Assembly: GCA_002869065.1 (NCBI GenBank)
Contig: PKTR01000002.1
Span: forward strand, 434,001 to 498,000
Direction: 5' to 3'
DNA: 64,000 bases
Source: Hyphomicrobiales bacterium
Lineage (GTDB): Bacteria > Pseudomonadota > Alphaproteobacteria > Rhizobiales > Rhodobiaceae
Made by a program: the position numbers and the translations under genes. Below the pieces are notes generated by a model that was given only the letters and a program-made list of their open reading frames with translations, ran no database searches and was not told where the DNA came from. Shown here one piece after another: positions 36,921 through 46,297 of the stretch; the first letter of the stretch is position 1, and each line of letters starts with the position of its first letter.

Positions 36921-38366
36921 ATGCCCGCCTTGATGATCCAGGGAGCCGGGTCGAATGTCGGCAAGTCGCTGCTGGTGGCCGGCCTATGCCGGGCGGCGAC
37001 GCGGCGCGGGCTGAGGGTGCGCCCGTTCAAGCCGCAGAACATGTCGAACAATGCCGCCGTCACCGAGGATGGCGGTGAGATCGGCCGCGCGCAGGCGCTG
37101 CAGGCGCTTGCCTGCGGGGTGCGGCCGCATACCGACATGAACCCGGTGCTGCTGAAACCCGAAACCGATGTCGGCGCGCAGGTCGTGGTGCAGGGCCGCC
37201 GCGTCGCGACGGTCAAGGCGCGGGAATACGCAAAGCTGAAACCCACCCTGCTTGCGGCGGTACTGGAAAGTTTCGAGCGGCTGAAGGCCGAGGCCGATCT
37301 CGTCGTCGTCGAGGGCGCGGGCAGCCCGGCGGAGGTCAATCTGCGCGCCGGCGACATCGCCAATATGGGCTTCGCGCGCGCCGCCGATGTGCCGGTCGTA
37401 TTGGCCGGCGACATCGACCGCGGCGGCGTCATCGCGCAAATGGTCGGCACCAAAGCCGTTCTCGATCCGGACGACGCGGCGATGATCGCGGGCTTCCTCA
37501 TAAACAAGTTTCGCGGCGACCCGAGCCTGTTCGACGACGGCTACCGGCTGATCGAGGAACAGACCGGCTGGCGCGGCTTTGGCGTGCTGCCGTTCTTCCG
37601 CGATGCCGCCAAGCTGCCGGCGGAAGACGCGCTCGACCTCAAGGCGGGCGAGGCCGGCGGCACTGTGAAGATCGCCTGCCTTGCCCTGTCGCGGATCGCC
37701 AATTTCGACGATCTCGATCCGCTGAAGCTGGAAGCCGACATCGACCTGTCGCTGGTGCACGCCGGCCAGGCGATCCCCGGCGATTGCGATCTGGTGATCG
37801 TGCCGGGCACCAAATCGACGCGCGGCGACCTCGCCTTTTTACGCGAACAGGGCTGGGACATCGATCTTGCCGCCCATGTGCGGCGCGGCGGGCGCGTGCT
37901 CGGCATTTGCGGCGGCTACCAGATGCTCGGCCGCGGCATCGCCGACCCGGACGGGCTCGAAGGCCCACCCGGGACAGACGCGGGGCTCGGCCTTCTGGAC
38001 ATCGAGACGGTGATGGCGCCGGAAAAGCGGCTGACAGAGGTCACCGCCCGCCACGCCGCATCGGGGTGCGCCTTTTCCGGCTACGAAATCCATATCGGCC
38101 GCACCGACGGAGCGGACCGTGCGCGCCCCTTCGCTCATGTCGAGAGCATGCCGGAGGGCGCGGTGTCCGCCGATGGGCGCGTTGCCGGGACCTATCTGCA
38201 CGGCATGTTCGTCGATGACGGGTTTCGCGCCGCGTTCCTCGATGCACTCGGCGCGACGACATCGGCGACCGCTTATGGCGTCGAGGTAGACCGCGTGCTC
38301 AACCGGCTTGCCGACGAGATGGAAGCCCATCTCGATATCGACGGCATGATAGCGCTCGCCCGCTGA
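36921..38366 (+). CDS. cobQ: cobyric acid synthase (glutamine-hydrolysing)
   Basis: 481 residues. N-terminal synthetase with [18 protein letters not shown] and [13 protein letters not shown]-terminal class I amidotransferase with the nucleophile in [11 protein letters not shown] and a late catalytic His (TYLHGMF). It amidates the b, d, e and g side chains. Starts three bases after cobO. Confidence 0.95.
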   Translation: MPALMIQGAGSNVGKSLLVAGLCRAATRRGLRVRPFKPQNMSNNAAVTEDGGEIGRAQALQALACGVRPHTDMNPVLLKPETDVGAQVVVQGRRVATVKAREYAKLKPTLLAAVLESFERLKAEADLVVVEGAGSPAEVNLRAGDIANMGFARAADVPVVLAGDIDRGGVIAQMVGTKAVLDPDDAAMIAGFLINKFRGDPSLFDDGYRLIEEQTGWRGFGVLPFFRDAAKLPAEDALDLKAGEAGGTVKIACLALSRIANFDDLDPLKLEADIDLSLVHAGQAIPGDCDLVIVPGTKSTRGDLAFLREQGWDIDLAAHVRRGGRVLGICGGYQMLGRGIADPDGLEGPPGTDAGLGLLDIETVMAPEKRLTEVTARHAASGCAFSGYEIHIGRTDGADRARPFAHVESMPEGAVSADGRVAGTYLHGMFVDDGFRAAFLDALGATTSATAYGVEVDRVLNRLADEMEAHLDIDGMIALAR

Positions 38367-38396
38367 TTCCAAGCACGCTGACCAATGGCCCGCTGA

Positions 38397-39365
38397 CTAG
38401 AGCGCGGCGAAGGCCTCTTCGACGCACGCCCATTCGGCCTCGGTGCCGGGCAGGCCGAGCCGAACCCAATGCTTCGACCAGGGGAATATCCGGCTCCAGA
38501 TATGGGCGGCGGCGAAGTCCGCCTGTGCCTTGCCCGCGTCCGCCGTCTCAAACAGGCGGAAGAGCGTGGTGCCGCCGACGAGGCGCCAGCCGGCGCATTC
38601 CGCCAGAGCGTCGAGCCGGGCGGCATCGCCTGCGAGCCGGGCGCGGGTCGCGTCGGCCCATGCCTGGTCCCTGAGCGCTTCAATGCCGGTCGCAATCGCC
38701 GCGCCGCTGACCGGCCAGGGACCAGCCCTCGCGGTGAGTGCATCAATGGTCTCTTGCACGGCCAGCACGAAGCCAAGGCGCAGGCCGGCAAGGCCGTAGA
38801 ACTTGCCGAAGGAGCGCAGCACGGTGAGGCCGCCCTCCCCCGCATGGGCGGCAACGGACAGCTCCGGCGCGACATCGCAGAAGCTTTCGTCGACGACGAG
38901 CCGGCCAACCTTGCCGGCAAGGTCGAACAGCGCGTCCGGCGCGTGGCGCTCGCCGGTCGGGTTGTTCGGATTGACGACGACGGCGAGATCGGCGCCCACA
39001 AGCGCCGCGAGGCTGGCCGGCTCGGTGACCTGCCATCCGGCGGTTTCGAGCGCGCGGGCGTGCTCGTTGTAGGTCGGCGACAGCACAGCCGCGCGGCCCG
39101 GTGCGCCGAGCTGCGGCAGCATCTGGATGGCGGCCTGCGCGCCGGCAAGCGGGGCTATTGCAGCATTTGTCCGATAGGCCGCGCGCGCCGCCTCGGTGAG
39201 CCGCGCCAGCTCCGAGCGGGTCGGCAGATCGCGCCAGGCGCTTTCCGGCAAGGGCGGCAGCGGATAAGGCACGCGGTTGATGCCGGTCGACAGGTCCAGC
39301 CAACCGGCACGCTCGCCGCCGAAGTGGGCGATTGCCTCATCGAGATTGCCGCCGTGATCGATCAT
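38397..39365 (-). CDS. cobC: threonine-phosphate decarboxylase (PLP-dependent)
   Basis: 322 residues, class I/II aminotransferase fold. HGGNLDEAIAHFG and DLSTGINRVPYP are the N-terminal CobC/CobD (Salmonella) signatures; NPNNPTG is the cofactor motif and SFGKFYGLAGLRLGF carries the PLP lysine. It makes (R)-1-amino-2-propanol phosphate, the side arm attached by CbiB, whose gene lies next upstream. The TAG stop lies in GCGCTCTAG, similar to the ends of the dispersed repeats. Separated from cbiB by a repeat element. Confidence 0.9.
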   Translation of the reverse strand: MIDHGGNLDEAIAHFGGERAGWLDLSTGINRVPYPLPPLPESAWRDLPTRSELARLTEAARAAYRTNAAIAPLAGAQAAIQMLPQLGAPGRAAVLSPTYNEHARALETAGWQVTEPASLAALVGADLAVVVNPNNPTGERHAPDALFDLAGKVGRLVVDESFCDVAPELSVAAHAGEGGLTVLRSFGKFYGLAGLRLGFVLAVQETIDALTARAGPWPVSGAAIATGIEALRDQAWADATRARLAGDAARLDALAECAGWRLVGGTTLFRLFETADAGKAQADFAAAHIWSRIFPWSKHWVRLGLPGTEAEWACVEEAFAAL

Positions 39366-39373
39366 GCCGAACG

Positions 39374-39480
39374 TCTAGAGCATTTTGCGTTCAGTTTGAA
39401 TCGTCAAAATGCTCTATCCCTTTGTTTAGCCGCATCTTTGTCGACGCCAATTGGTCCAATTGGCTGCACGATGCTCTAGA
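39374..39480. repeat. AGAGCATTTTG palindromic repeat between cobC and cbiB
   Basis: CTAGAGCATTTTG...CAAAATGCTCTA forms an 11-bp inverted repeat (about 39376-39414); a second part ends GCACGATGCTCTAGA at 39480. It has the same CTAGAGC/GCTCTAG termini as the element at 14243-14371. Its right end supplies the TAG stop codon of cbiB (39476-39478 on the minus strand). Confidence 0.8.
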
Positions 39481-40414
39481 ACATCGCCGCCCACAGGGCG
39501 AGGAACACGAACAGGAGGGCGATCAGCCGGCGATAGAGCGCGAGCCCACGGGTGACGTCAGCCGGCGTCGGATCGGGCGCGGCACCGTTCAACCATGGCT
39601 CGTCGCTGACGTGGTCGTGATAGACGCGCGGGCCGGAAAGCCGAACGCCGAGCGCGCCGGCCAGCGCCGCCTCCGGCCAGCCGGCATTGGGTGAACGGTG
39701 CTGGCTCGCATAGCGACGCATGACGGCAAACGCCGTTCCACGCCGCTGCGACACGAGCGCGAACAGGGCGCCGGTGATGCGGGCCGGAACGAGATTGGCG
39801 AAGTCGTCGAACCGGGCGGACGCCCAGCCGAACGCCTCGTAGCGCGGGGTGCGGTGGCCGATCATGGAATCGAGCGTGTTGAGCGCCTTGTAGGCAACAA
39901 GGCCGGGCAGGCCGAGAAGAAGCGCCCAGAACAGCGGCGCGACGATGCCGTCGGAGGTGTTTTCGGCGAGGCTCTCTAAGCTTGCGCGGGCAACGCCGGC
40001 CTTGTCGAGCTGGTCTGGATCGCGCCCGACAATGGCCGCGACCGCGCGGCGCGCTGCGGCGAGATCGCCCTTTGCAAGCGGGTCGGCCACGGCGGCGACA
40101 TGATCATGCAGCGAACGCACGGCAAAGAACGGCCAGGCGAGCGTGCCGACGATCATCGTGTGCGCCCAGCCCGATGGGATCGCCTGCTCGACGAGATGCG
40201 CCAGTCCGGCGGAACCGAACACGATGACGCCGGCGACCGCCGCGCCGGCCATGTGGGTGCCACGCCCCGATTCATCGTTGAAGCTGCGGTCGGCGAAATC
40301 GATCGCCTTGCCGATCCAGCTCACCGGATGGCCGATGCGCCGGTAGAGACCGTCCGGCCAGCCGATGGCAGCATCGGTCGCAAGGGCGATCAGCATGGAG
40401 AGGGCGACACTCAT
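39476..40414 (-). CDS. cbiB: adenosylcobinamide-phosphate synthase (CbiB type)
   Basis: 312 residues, several membrane helices. Family blocks: MLIALATDAAIGWPDGLYRRIGHPVSWIGKAI, LEESL-like ARASLESLAENTSDGIVAPLFW, GLPGLVAYKALNTLDSMIGHR and a PNAGWPEAALAGALGVRLSG block. It joins the aminopropanol-phosphate arm to adenosylcobyric acid (called CobD in Pseudomonas denitrificans). Lies 148 bp downstream of cbiO in the same direction, probably under riboswitch 2. The stop codon is within a repeat. Confidence 0.92.
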   Translation of the reverse strand: MSVALSMLIALATDAAIGWPDGLYRRIGHPVSWIGKAIDFADRSFNDESGRGTHMAGAAVAGVIVFGSAGLAHLVEQAIPSGWAHTMIVGTLAWPFFAVRSLHDHVAAVADPLAKGDLAAARRAVAAIVGRDPDQLDKAGVARASLESLAENTSDGIVAPLFWALLLGLPGLVAYKALNTLDSMIGHRTPRYEAFGWASARFDDFANLVPARITGALFALVSQRRGTAFAVMRRYASQHRSPNAGWPEAALAGALGVRLSGPRVYHDHVSDEPWLNGAAPDPTPADVTRGLALYRRLIALLFVFLALWAAMF

Positions 40415-40562
40415 GAGGGTCCTGTCAGCGGCGGCGTTTGCGGCAACCGGCGAAGGGCTGCAGTGATGCCGCGTTGTGGCGGCGGCGCGAGCATACGCGT
40501 CCCGGCAGCAGGTTTACAGATGGTCGAAGGGATGCGCGGGCGAGATGCGCCGGGCGATCACC

Positions 40563-41249
<687 letters not shown>

Positions 41250-41250
41250 A

Positions 41251-42045
41251 TCAGTGCAGGACATGGGCATGCTCGGCGGCGAGGAGCCCGACCACGATCG
41301 CGGCGATTGCGAGCCCGAAAACCGCATCGGCAGGCGACAGCGCGAAGCGGGACAGCATCGGGATCGATCCCGTGAAGCCGCGGCATTTCATGGCGTCCAT
41401 GATGCGCTCGGAGCGCTCCAGCGCGCGCACCAGCATCATGCCGACGAGATAGCCGAAGCTGCGATAGGTGTGCAGCGAATTCGACGGCCGGAAGCCACGC
41501 GCCTTCATGGCGGTGCGCAGACGGAGATATTCCTGATGCAGCACTTCGATATAGCGCACGGTGAACAGCAGCAGGTGAACCAGCGAAGCCTGCACTTTCA
41601 GCGCGTGTAGCGCATGGCCGAGGGTGACCGCCTCCATGCTGCCGACCAGCGCCATGAGCGACAGAACCACCGCGTTCGCCGTCAGGCCGATGGCGATTGC
41701 CTGCACGAAACCCTCCCGGCTCGCCTCGAAACCCCACAGTGTGAAGACCGGTTCGCCCGGCACCGTGAACGGCAGCAGCAGCAGGATGAAGACGATGAAG
41801 CCATCCATCGCGGCCATGCGTTTCAGCGTGGCGGCGACGGGCAGGTTTGCCAGCAGCATCAACGTGACGGCGGCGCCAAGCGCCAGTGCGAGAACGCCAA
41901 GCGAGCTGCAGGACACCGTGGTCACGGCAAAGGCGACCGCGGCGAGGATGCGCACGCGCGGATCGACCCTGGCGACAAGGCTTTCTTCCGAAGCGTTGCC
42001 CGCATCAGCATGGATCCGACGTTGACGCGAAAGAACGTGCCCCAT
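41251..42045 (-). CDS. cbiQ: energy-coupling factor transmembrane protein CbiQ
   Basis: 264 residues, about five to six membrane helices. The two coupling motifs that contact the ATPase are present: TAMKARGF (A-R-G) and DAMKCRGFTG (C-R-G). DPRVRILAAVAFAVTTV at residues 28-44 is the family N-terminal helix. It is the T component of a cobalt/nickel ECF importer, between the NikL-like protein and cbiO. Confidence 0.92.
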   Translation of the reverse strand: MGHVLSRQRRIHADAGNASEESLVARVDPRVRILAAVAFAVTTVSCSSLGVLALALGAAVTLMLLANLPVAATLKRMAAMDGFIVFILLLLPFTVPGEPVFTLWGFEASREGFVQAIAIGLTANAVVLSLMALVGSMEAVTLGHALHALKVQASLVHLLLFTVRYIEVLHQEYLRLRTAMKARGFRPSNSLHTYRSFGYLVGMMLVRALERSERIMDAMKCRGFTGSIPMLSRFALSPADAVFGLAIAAIVVGLLAAEHAHVLH

Positions 42046-42048
42046 GGG

Positions 42049-42669
42049 TCAGCTTCCCTGCTTCCGGCGGGCCGCGACATAGAAGCCGATGCCGAACAGG
42101 CCGAGAATGTAGCCGATCCCGCCGAGCACGCTCTGCAGGTTGGTCTTCTCCTTGTAGGCGGCGATCTCGCGCCGGAGCGGGCGGATTTCGTCGCGCACCG
42201 CCTTCTCGATCGCCGTGCGCTCCGCGTCGCTCAGCGATGCCACGGTGACGGCTTGCGGTGGGGCTGACGCGGGCTCTGTGGCGGAGACTTGCACCGGCGC
42301 AGCCTGTTCCGATCCGGCATCCGCAGTCGCCGGTCCGGCCTTGGCGATGATCGCCGCGACGTCGCCCGCCGCCATTGTGGTCTCGACGACATGGCCGGCG
42401 CCGAAATTGGCCCTGAAGACATGGGTGACGGGCTGCGTCGGCGTGAAGACGAAGAACCCGTCGCCATCGGTCGTCGTCTCGCCGATCTTCGTGCCGGCAT
42501 CATCGAAAACCTCGATGAGCTGGTCGGCCGGGGCGTCGCCGTTGGAAAAGCCGATCTCGCCCTCGATCGCGGTGCCGCTGGCAAAAACCGAGGCGATGAC
42601 CTTGTGCGCTTCAGCCGGGGTAGCGAGCATCAGCGCGGCAAGGATCAGGGACAGTGCTAGTGTTCTCAT
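42049..42669 (-). CDS. NikL/CbiL-like ECF transporter accessory membrane protein
   Basis: 206 residues: signal peptide (MRTLALSLILAALMLATPAEA|H, with a His right after the cleavage site), an Ig-like periplasmic domain (AIEGEIGFSNGDAPADQLIEVFDDAGTKIGETTTDGDGFFVFTP), an Ala/Pro-rich linker, a short coiled-coil segment and one C-terminal helix (LQSVLGGIGYILGLFGIGFYVAAR). This matches the NikL type that replaces CbiN in some Rhizobiales transporters. The mature N-terminal His may bind metal. It overlaps cbiM by four bases and lies three bases before cbiQ. Confidence 0.78.
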   Translation of the reverse strand: MRTLALSLILAALMLATPAEAHKVIASVFASGTAIEGEIGFSNGDAPADQLIEVFDDAGTKIGETTTDGDGFFVFTPTQPVTHVFRANFGAGHVVETTMAAGDVAAIIAKAGPATADAGSEQAAPVQVSATEPASAPPQAVTVASLSDAERTAIEKAVRDEIRPLRREIAAYKEKTNLQSVLGGIGYILGLFGIGFYVAARRKQGS

Positions 42670-43289
42670 GCCCGGCCTCCCTCGGCGGTCATGACGCCGA
42701 ACAGTTCCGGTTTGACCTTGTGGGCAAGGAACACGGCGGCGGCCGACAACAGCGCCTCGATGATCATCACCGGGATGTGGGCGAAGAAGACGAGCTTGGC
42801 CGCGGCAACGAACTCTTCCCCCGAGATGGCCAGCACAAGCGCCACCGCACCCGTCGTCAACGCAATCGCCAGTCCGCCGCCGATACCGCCCCAGGCGGCC
42901 GCTGTGACCGGTGACGCGGCCTGCATGCCACGGCGGCAGAGGTAGTAGGCGATGACGGCGGGCAGCGCGATGTTCAGCGTGTTCACGCCGAGCACGGTCA
43001 ATCCGCCGAAACCGAAAAACACCGCCTGCAGCAGCAGGCCGACGAACAGGGCTGGAAAGGCGGCCCAGCCGAGGATGATCCCGGCAAGGCCGCTCATGAT
43101 CAGGTGCACGGACGACGGCCCGATCGGCACGTGAATGAGAGAGGCGACGAAGAAGGTCGCCGACAGGACGCCGGCGGCCGGGATCTTCTCGGTCGTGAGG
43201 CTGCGCAGCCCCAGCGCGATTCCGCCAACCGCCAGCACGGTACCGGCGATGAGGACCGGGGTAGACAATGCTCCATCAACGATATGCAT
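42666..43289 (-). CDS. cbiM: ECF transporter substrate-specific component CbiM/NikM
   Basis: 207 residues, about six membrane helices. The N-terminus MHIVDGALSTPVL carries the conserved Met1-His2 metal-binding start of the CbiM/NikM family, and HVPIGPSSVHLIMSGLAGIILGWAAFPALFVGLLLQAVFFGFGG holds the other conserved His residues. It selects Co2+ or Ni2+; the cobalamin riboswitch upstream favours cobalt. Coupled by ATGA to the NikL-like gene. Confidence 0.9.
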   Translation of the reverse strand: MHIVDGALSTPVLIAGTVLAVGGIALGLRSLTTEKIPAAGVLSATFFVASLIHVPIGPSSVHLIMSGLAGIILGWAAFPALFVGLLLQAVFFGFGGLTVLGVNTLNIALPAVIAYYLCRRGMQAASPVTAAAWGGIGGGLAIALTTGAVALVLAISGEEFVAAAKLVFFAHIPVMIIEALLSAAAVFLAHKVKPELFGVMTAEGGRA

Positions 43290-43301
43290 CGGTCCGGCCT
43301 C

Positions 43302-44108
43302 CTATTTCACGTCGTAGGCGCGGATCCAGATGACCGCGTCCTGGCTGAGTTTCTTGCCCTCGTACTCCGTGTCGGGCCCTGAGCCGAGCGCGGCGAACCC
43401 CCAATAGCCGGCCTTCGGAATGCCGAAGGTGAAGTAGCCATTGTCGTCGGCAAGCGCGACCACGGATCCGCCGGGCATCGGGCCAGCGACTGGCGCCTTC
43501 GCCGTATTTGTCGCCATGTCGGGTTCCGCCGCCATGTATTCGATCTCGATCTCGGCGCCGGCGACGGGCTTGCCGTCGGCCATCACGCGGCCGGAAAAGG
43601 TCGAGCCGGCAATCACGTTGGTCGGTTTGTTGAGCGGGATGATCTCGGTCTTCAGGCCGAGCGGCGTGGTCCAGTCGGTCGGCAGCGTGGAGCGATTGAG
43701 ATACGCCTTGGTGATCTGCTGGATGTAGACGTCTTCGCTCTTTTCCAGATAGGGCGCCGGCGTCACGGCGAGGATGTAGTCGCCGGAGCGCTTCACCGGA
43801 ACGCTCGCATCGTAGGCAATGGCGCTGTTGCCCGAACCCGTGAAGGTGGTCTCCCTGAGCGTGTCCATCAGGTCGATTTTCTTGCCGCGATGAACGGCAA
43901 AGAACGCAAGCGGCCTGCCCATATCCATGACGTGGCCGTTTTCGAACGGATGCCAGAAGATCAGCTTGACCGGAACGTCGCCGGGTTTCCCGATCTGGGT
44001 TTCTTGCGTGTAGATGAGCTGGAAATGGGCGGTGGCGGAGGTCACCGCAAAAAGCCCAAGCGGAAGCGCGGCAAGTGCCGCGAGCAGGGCCCTGGTGCAG
44101 GTTTTCAT
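43302..44108 (-). CDS. periplasmic DUF4198 metal-uptake protein (NikK-like)
   Basis: 268 residues from ATG 44108, which has GGAGAGACGACAT before it. Signal peptide (MKTCTRALLAALAALPLGLFAVTSATA|H), again with His directly after the likely cleavage site. The DUF4198 body follows: HFQLIYT, FWHPFENGHVMDMGRP (His-rich), and an Ig-like end ADDNGYFTFGIPKAGYWGF. NikK proteins of the NikKMLQO transporters have this form and may hand metal to the M component. It is the first gene after riboswitch 2. Confidence 0.82.
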   Translation of the reverse strand: MKTCTRALLAALAALPLGLFAVTSATAHFQLIYTQETQIGKPGDVPVKLIFWHPFENGHVMDMGRPLAFFAVHRGKKIDLMDTLRETTFTGSGNSAIAYDASVPVKRSGDYILAVTPAPYLEKSEDVYIQQITKAYLNRSTLPTDWTTPLGLKTEIIPLNKPTNVIAGSTFSGRVMADGKPVAGAEIEIEYMAAEPDMATNTAKAPVAGPMPGGSVVALADDNGYFTFGIPKAGYWGFAALGSGPDTEYEGKKLSQDAVIWIRAYDVK

Positions 44109-44267
44109 ATGTCGTCTCTCCAACGGACCGACGAACGCCGGCGAAATGGAAAGGACAACAGGGACAGTTGGCGCCAAGTCGGGTGTGAGAATATCGGAAA
44201 ATCCTGACCCGCCTCACCGCCAGACGTTCACCCCGACGTCCGGTTCGGCTTGAGCGCACGACGGCGC

Positions 44268-44440
44268 CCGGTGCGACGGCAGGTCTCCTGGCTCGCGGGT
44301 CTCGGCTCTTGCCCGCCTTCCCGGCCGTACGGCCAGTGGCGACATTGCGGCAATCGCTATCCGCTTACAGTTGCGGGGGCAGCCACGGATTCGGTCCCTG
44401 TTGGGTACGCCTAACCGTGTTCCCTTTTAATCCCCGATGT
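44268..44440 (-). ncRNA. cobalamin riboswitch upstream of the ECF transporter operon
   Basis: On the minus strand: AATCCGTGGCTGCCCCCGCAACTGTAAGCGG (44361-44392 region), then GCCACTGGCC, GGCCGGGAAGGCGGG and, near the end, GCGAGCCAGGAGACCTGCC (44278-44296). Every conserved block of the cobalamin aptamer is present, with a textbook B12 box. It ends about 160 bases before the DUF4198 gene. Its place predicts that the metal transporter imports cobalt and is shut off by cobalamin. Confidence 0.96.
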
Positions 44441-44703
44441 TCAACATACGGGGAACCAATCACGCGCCTAACAGACGCGCGGGCGGTGCGAATGTCAAGC
44501 GGGCCGGTGTCGCGCAGGCGCCAGATATCCAGGGCGCCGAGCCACGTCGATACCACGATCTGCGACCTGAGCACTTGAACGGCGCGGACGCGGAGCCTAA
44601 GACGATCACCGGACCAGGGAGAACCTGTTCGATGGGCGCCGGGCGAGTGTCGCAGGCGCTGCTTCGGGCGGGGAGGCATCGGAGAAAGCGGGAGTTCGCC
44701 GAC
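44441..44703. other. region between riboswitch 2 and the next plus-strand gene
   Basis: 263 bp. It should contain the promoter of the leftward ECF operon, just right of 44440, and the promoter of the small plus-strand gene at 44704. A frame upstream of 44704 is open but Arg-rich and not convincing. Confidence 0.4.
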
Positions 44704-45060
44704 ATGCAGCTCGGTTATTTGCTGATCATCCTGAGCGCGCTCGAAACGGGCGGGACATCGGCCGCGTTCGTGAACACCGAAACGCTGGAGAGCTGCGAGG
44801 CGCGCAGCGTCGCGGTGCGCAAGATCCTCGAGGCCGGCAAGGTTGACATCAAACTGATGAAATGCGTGCCGTCGGATCTGGTGTTCAAGAAGTTCTCCCA
44901 TGACGGCGCGGCCGAGGCACCGCGCCGGCGCTTCGTGGTTTCGCTCGGTGAGGACAGCGTGGCTGTGCGGGAGGAACCCGACGAGGCAGCCTGCACCGCC
45001 GCGGACGAGGCAGACGCCAAGGTCTATTGCGTGACCTCGACACAGGTGCTGCAGCCCTAG
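44704..45060 (+). CDS. hypothetical exported protein
   Basis: 118 residues. MQLGYLLIILSALETGGTSAAF gives a short hydrophobic N-terminus that could be a signal peptide or anchor. The rest is mixed charge with four Cys (ESCEAR, KCVPSD, EAACTA, VYCVTS), which could form two disulfides if exported. I do not recognise a family. ATG 44704 is chosen because the hydrophobic start follows a GGGAG (44690-44694); the frame is open further upstream without such features. Confidence 0.55.
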   Translation: MQLGYLLIILSALETGGTSAAFVNTETLESCEARSVAVRKILEAGKVDIKLMKCVPSDLVFKKFSHDGAAEAPRRRFVVSLGEDSVAVREEPDEAACTAADEADAKVYCVTSTQVLQP

Positions 45061-45151
45061 GGCATCCGGGTTCAGGCCACGGCCTGCGCCCCACATCCCA
45101 AAACCTCGTTCCGATCTCGAGAGCCGGCCATCTCGGCCCGACAACCTCGCG

Positions 45152-45177
45152 GGAACCTTTCCCGCCCGTGCCGCGTT
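45152..45177 (+). promoter_or_regulatory. EcfG-type promoter before the DUF992 gene
   Basis: GGAAC at 45152-45156, 17 bp spacer, CGTT at 45174-45177; 82 bp before the ATG at 45260. It matches the alphaproteobacterial general stress response consensus GGAAC-N16/17-CGTT exactly. Confidence 0.75.
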
Positions 45178-45259
45178 TTCTCCTCGAGCCGCCGGCTGGA
45201 GCGCGCTGGATTTCGTCCACGCGACAGGCCGCCGGCAGAACCAGAGAATGGAGAAAACG

Positions 45260-45754
45260 ATGCGCAAGATGGCCATTGCAGCCGGCCTTGCCACGGTCCT
45301 TACGGGTTTCGCCACCACGACCGCTGTCAGCCAGCCGATCGATCGGGTCGAAGTCGGCGTACTCAACTGCGCGGTGAAGGGCGGTACGGGGTTCCTGTTC
45401 GGCTCGACCAAGGACCTGTCGTGCACCTTCGACCCGGTCGGAGACGGCCGCAGCCAGGAAGCCTATTTCGGCGCGATTTCCAAGTTCGGCGTCGATATCG
45501 GCTCGACGGAGCAGGGCGTGATTTCCTGGGCGGTGCTGGCGCCGACCGAAGATATCCGGGAACCGGGCGCGCTTGCCGGCACCTATCGCGGGGTCAGCGC
45601 AGAAGCGACCGTCGGCGCCGGCCTCGGCGCGAATGTCCTGATTGGCGGATCGAGCGAAACCATCGCCCTGCAGCAGCTCAGCGTATCGGCGCAGACCGGC
45701 GTCAATTTCGCGCTCGCCATCGGCCAGCTCGAGTTGCGGACGCTCGCCGACTAG
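45260..45754 (+). CDS. DUF992 exported protein
   Basis: 164 residues with a signal peptide (MRKMAIAAGLATVLTGFATTTAVS). The mature part begins DRVEVGVLNCAVKGGTGFLFGSTKDLSCTF, the two-Cys core of DUF992, followed by ISKFGVDIGSTEQGVISWAVLAP and YRGVSAEATVGAGLGANVLIGG. Secreted alphaproteobacterial family of unknown function. Start 45260 rather than the ATG at 45248, because the latter sits on the GGAGAAAACG ribosome site. It has an EcfG-type promoter, so stress induction is likely. Confidence 0.88.
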   Translation: MRKMAIAAGLATVLTGFATTTAVSQPIDRVEVGVLNCAVKGGTGFLFGSTKDLSCTFDPVGDGRSQEAYFGAISKFGVDIGSTEQGVISWAVLAPTEDIREPGALAGTYRGVSAEATVGAGLGANVLIGGSSETIALQQLSVSAQTGVNFALAIGQLELRTLAD

Positions 45755-45860
45755 ACAGTGGTCGGTCGGCTCCCGGATGCGGTCCGCCCCCGGCCGCGTC
45801 CGGGATATTCGCGGGTTTGAAGCTTGCGAAGGCCGGAAACGGGGCACGATCAATGCTGAA

Positions 45861-45898
45861 AAAAAGCCGCCCGTGGCGAGACACGCCGGGCGGCTTTT
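45861..45898. terminator. bidirectional terminator
   Basis: AAAAAGCCGCCCG (45861-45873) and CGGGCGGCTTTT (45887-45898) form a stem flanked by A's on one side and T's on the other, so it can end transcription of both the DUF992 gene and the opposing small gene at 45935. Confidence 0.85.
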
Positions 45899-45934
45899 GT
45901 CGCTTCCCGAGAAGCTCTCGGCAGGTGCGCCGAG

Positions 45935-46207
45935 CTAGGCGCCAAAATTCCACAGGACAGCCAGCAGCGTCACGATATCGATCGCCAACAGGCCGACGAG
46001 CGACAGGTTGATGTGCTTCAGACGCACGTCGATCTTTTCGTCAAGTTCCGAAACCTTCAGCCGCAGTTCCCGAAGGTCGGGCTGGATGCCATCGACAACA
46101 CTGGTTTCGACGGCGGACGCGCCACGCTGCACCTTGGTGGCGGCCAGCTTCATCTCTTCCATGGTTTCAGTGATGGGTTCGTCTACGGCTTTCAGTCGAT
46201 TTTGCAT
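45935..46207 (-). CDS. small coiled-coil membrane protein
   Basis: 90 residues. A charged helical N-terminal part (MQNRLKAVDEPITETMEEMKLAATKVQRG...LRELRLKVSELDEKIDVRLKH) likely forms a coiled coil, and one C-terminal helix (INLSLVGLLAIDIVTLLAVLWNFGA) anchors it, so most would face the cytosol. No family recognised. GGAG lies 15 to 12 bases before ATG 46207. The EcfG-type promoter at 46242-46267 places it in the stress regulon. Confidence 0.65.
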   Translation of the reverse strand: MQNRLKAVDEPITETMEEMKLAATKVQRGASAVETSVVDGIQPDLRELRLKVSELDEKIDVRLKHINLSLVGLLAIDIVTLLAVLWNFGA

Positions 46208-46241
46208 GGTGCTCCGCCAGATTCTCCTGTGATGGAGAGGG

Positions 46242-46267
46242 AACGCGCAAAGCCGCCGATCGGTTCC
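46242..46267 (-). promoter_or_regulatory. EcfG-type promoter before the small coiled-coil protein gene
   Basis: Minus strand GGAAC (46267-46263), 17 bp, CGTT (46245-46242), 35 bp before the ATG at 46207. Confidence 0.75.
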
Positions 46268-46297
46268 AAAAAAGACCAACCTCGCCCGTTCGCCCGC

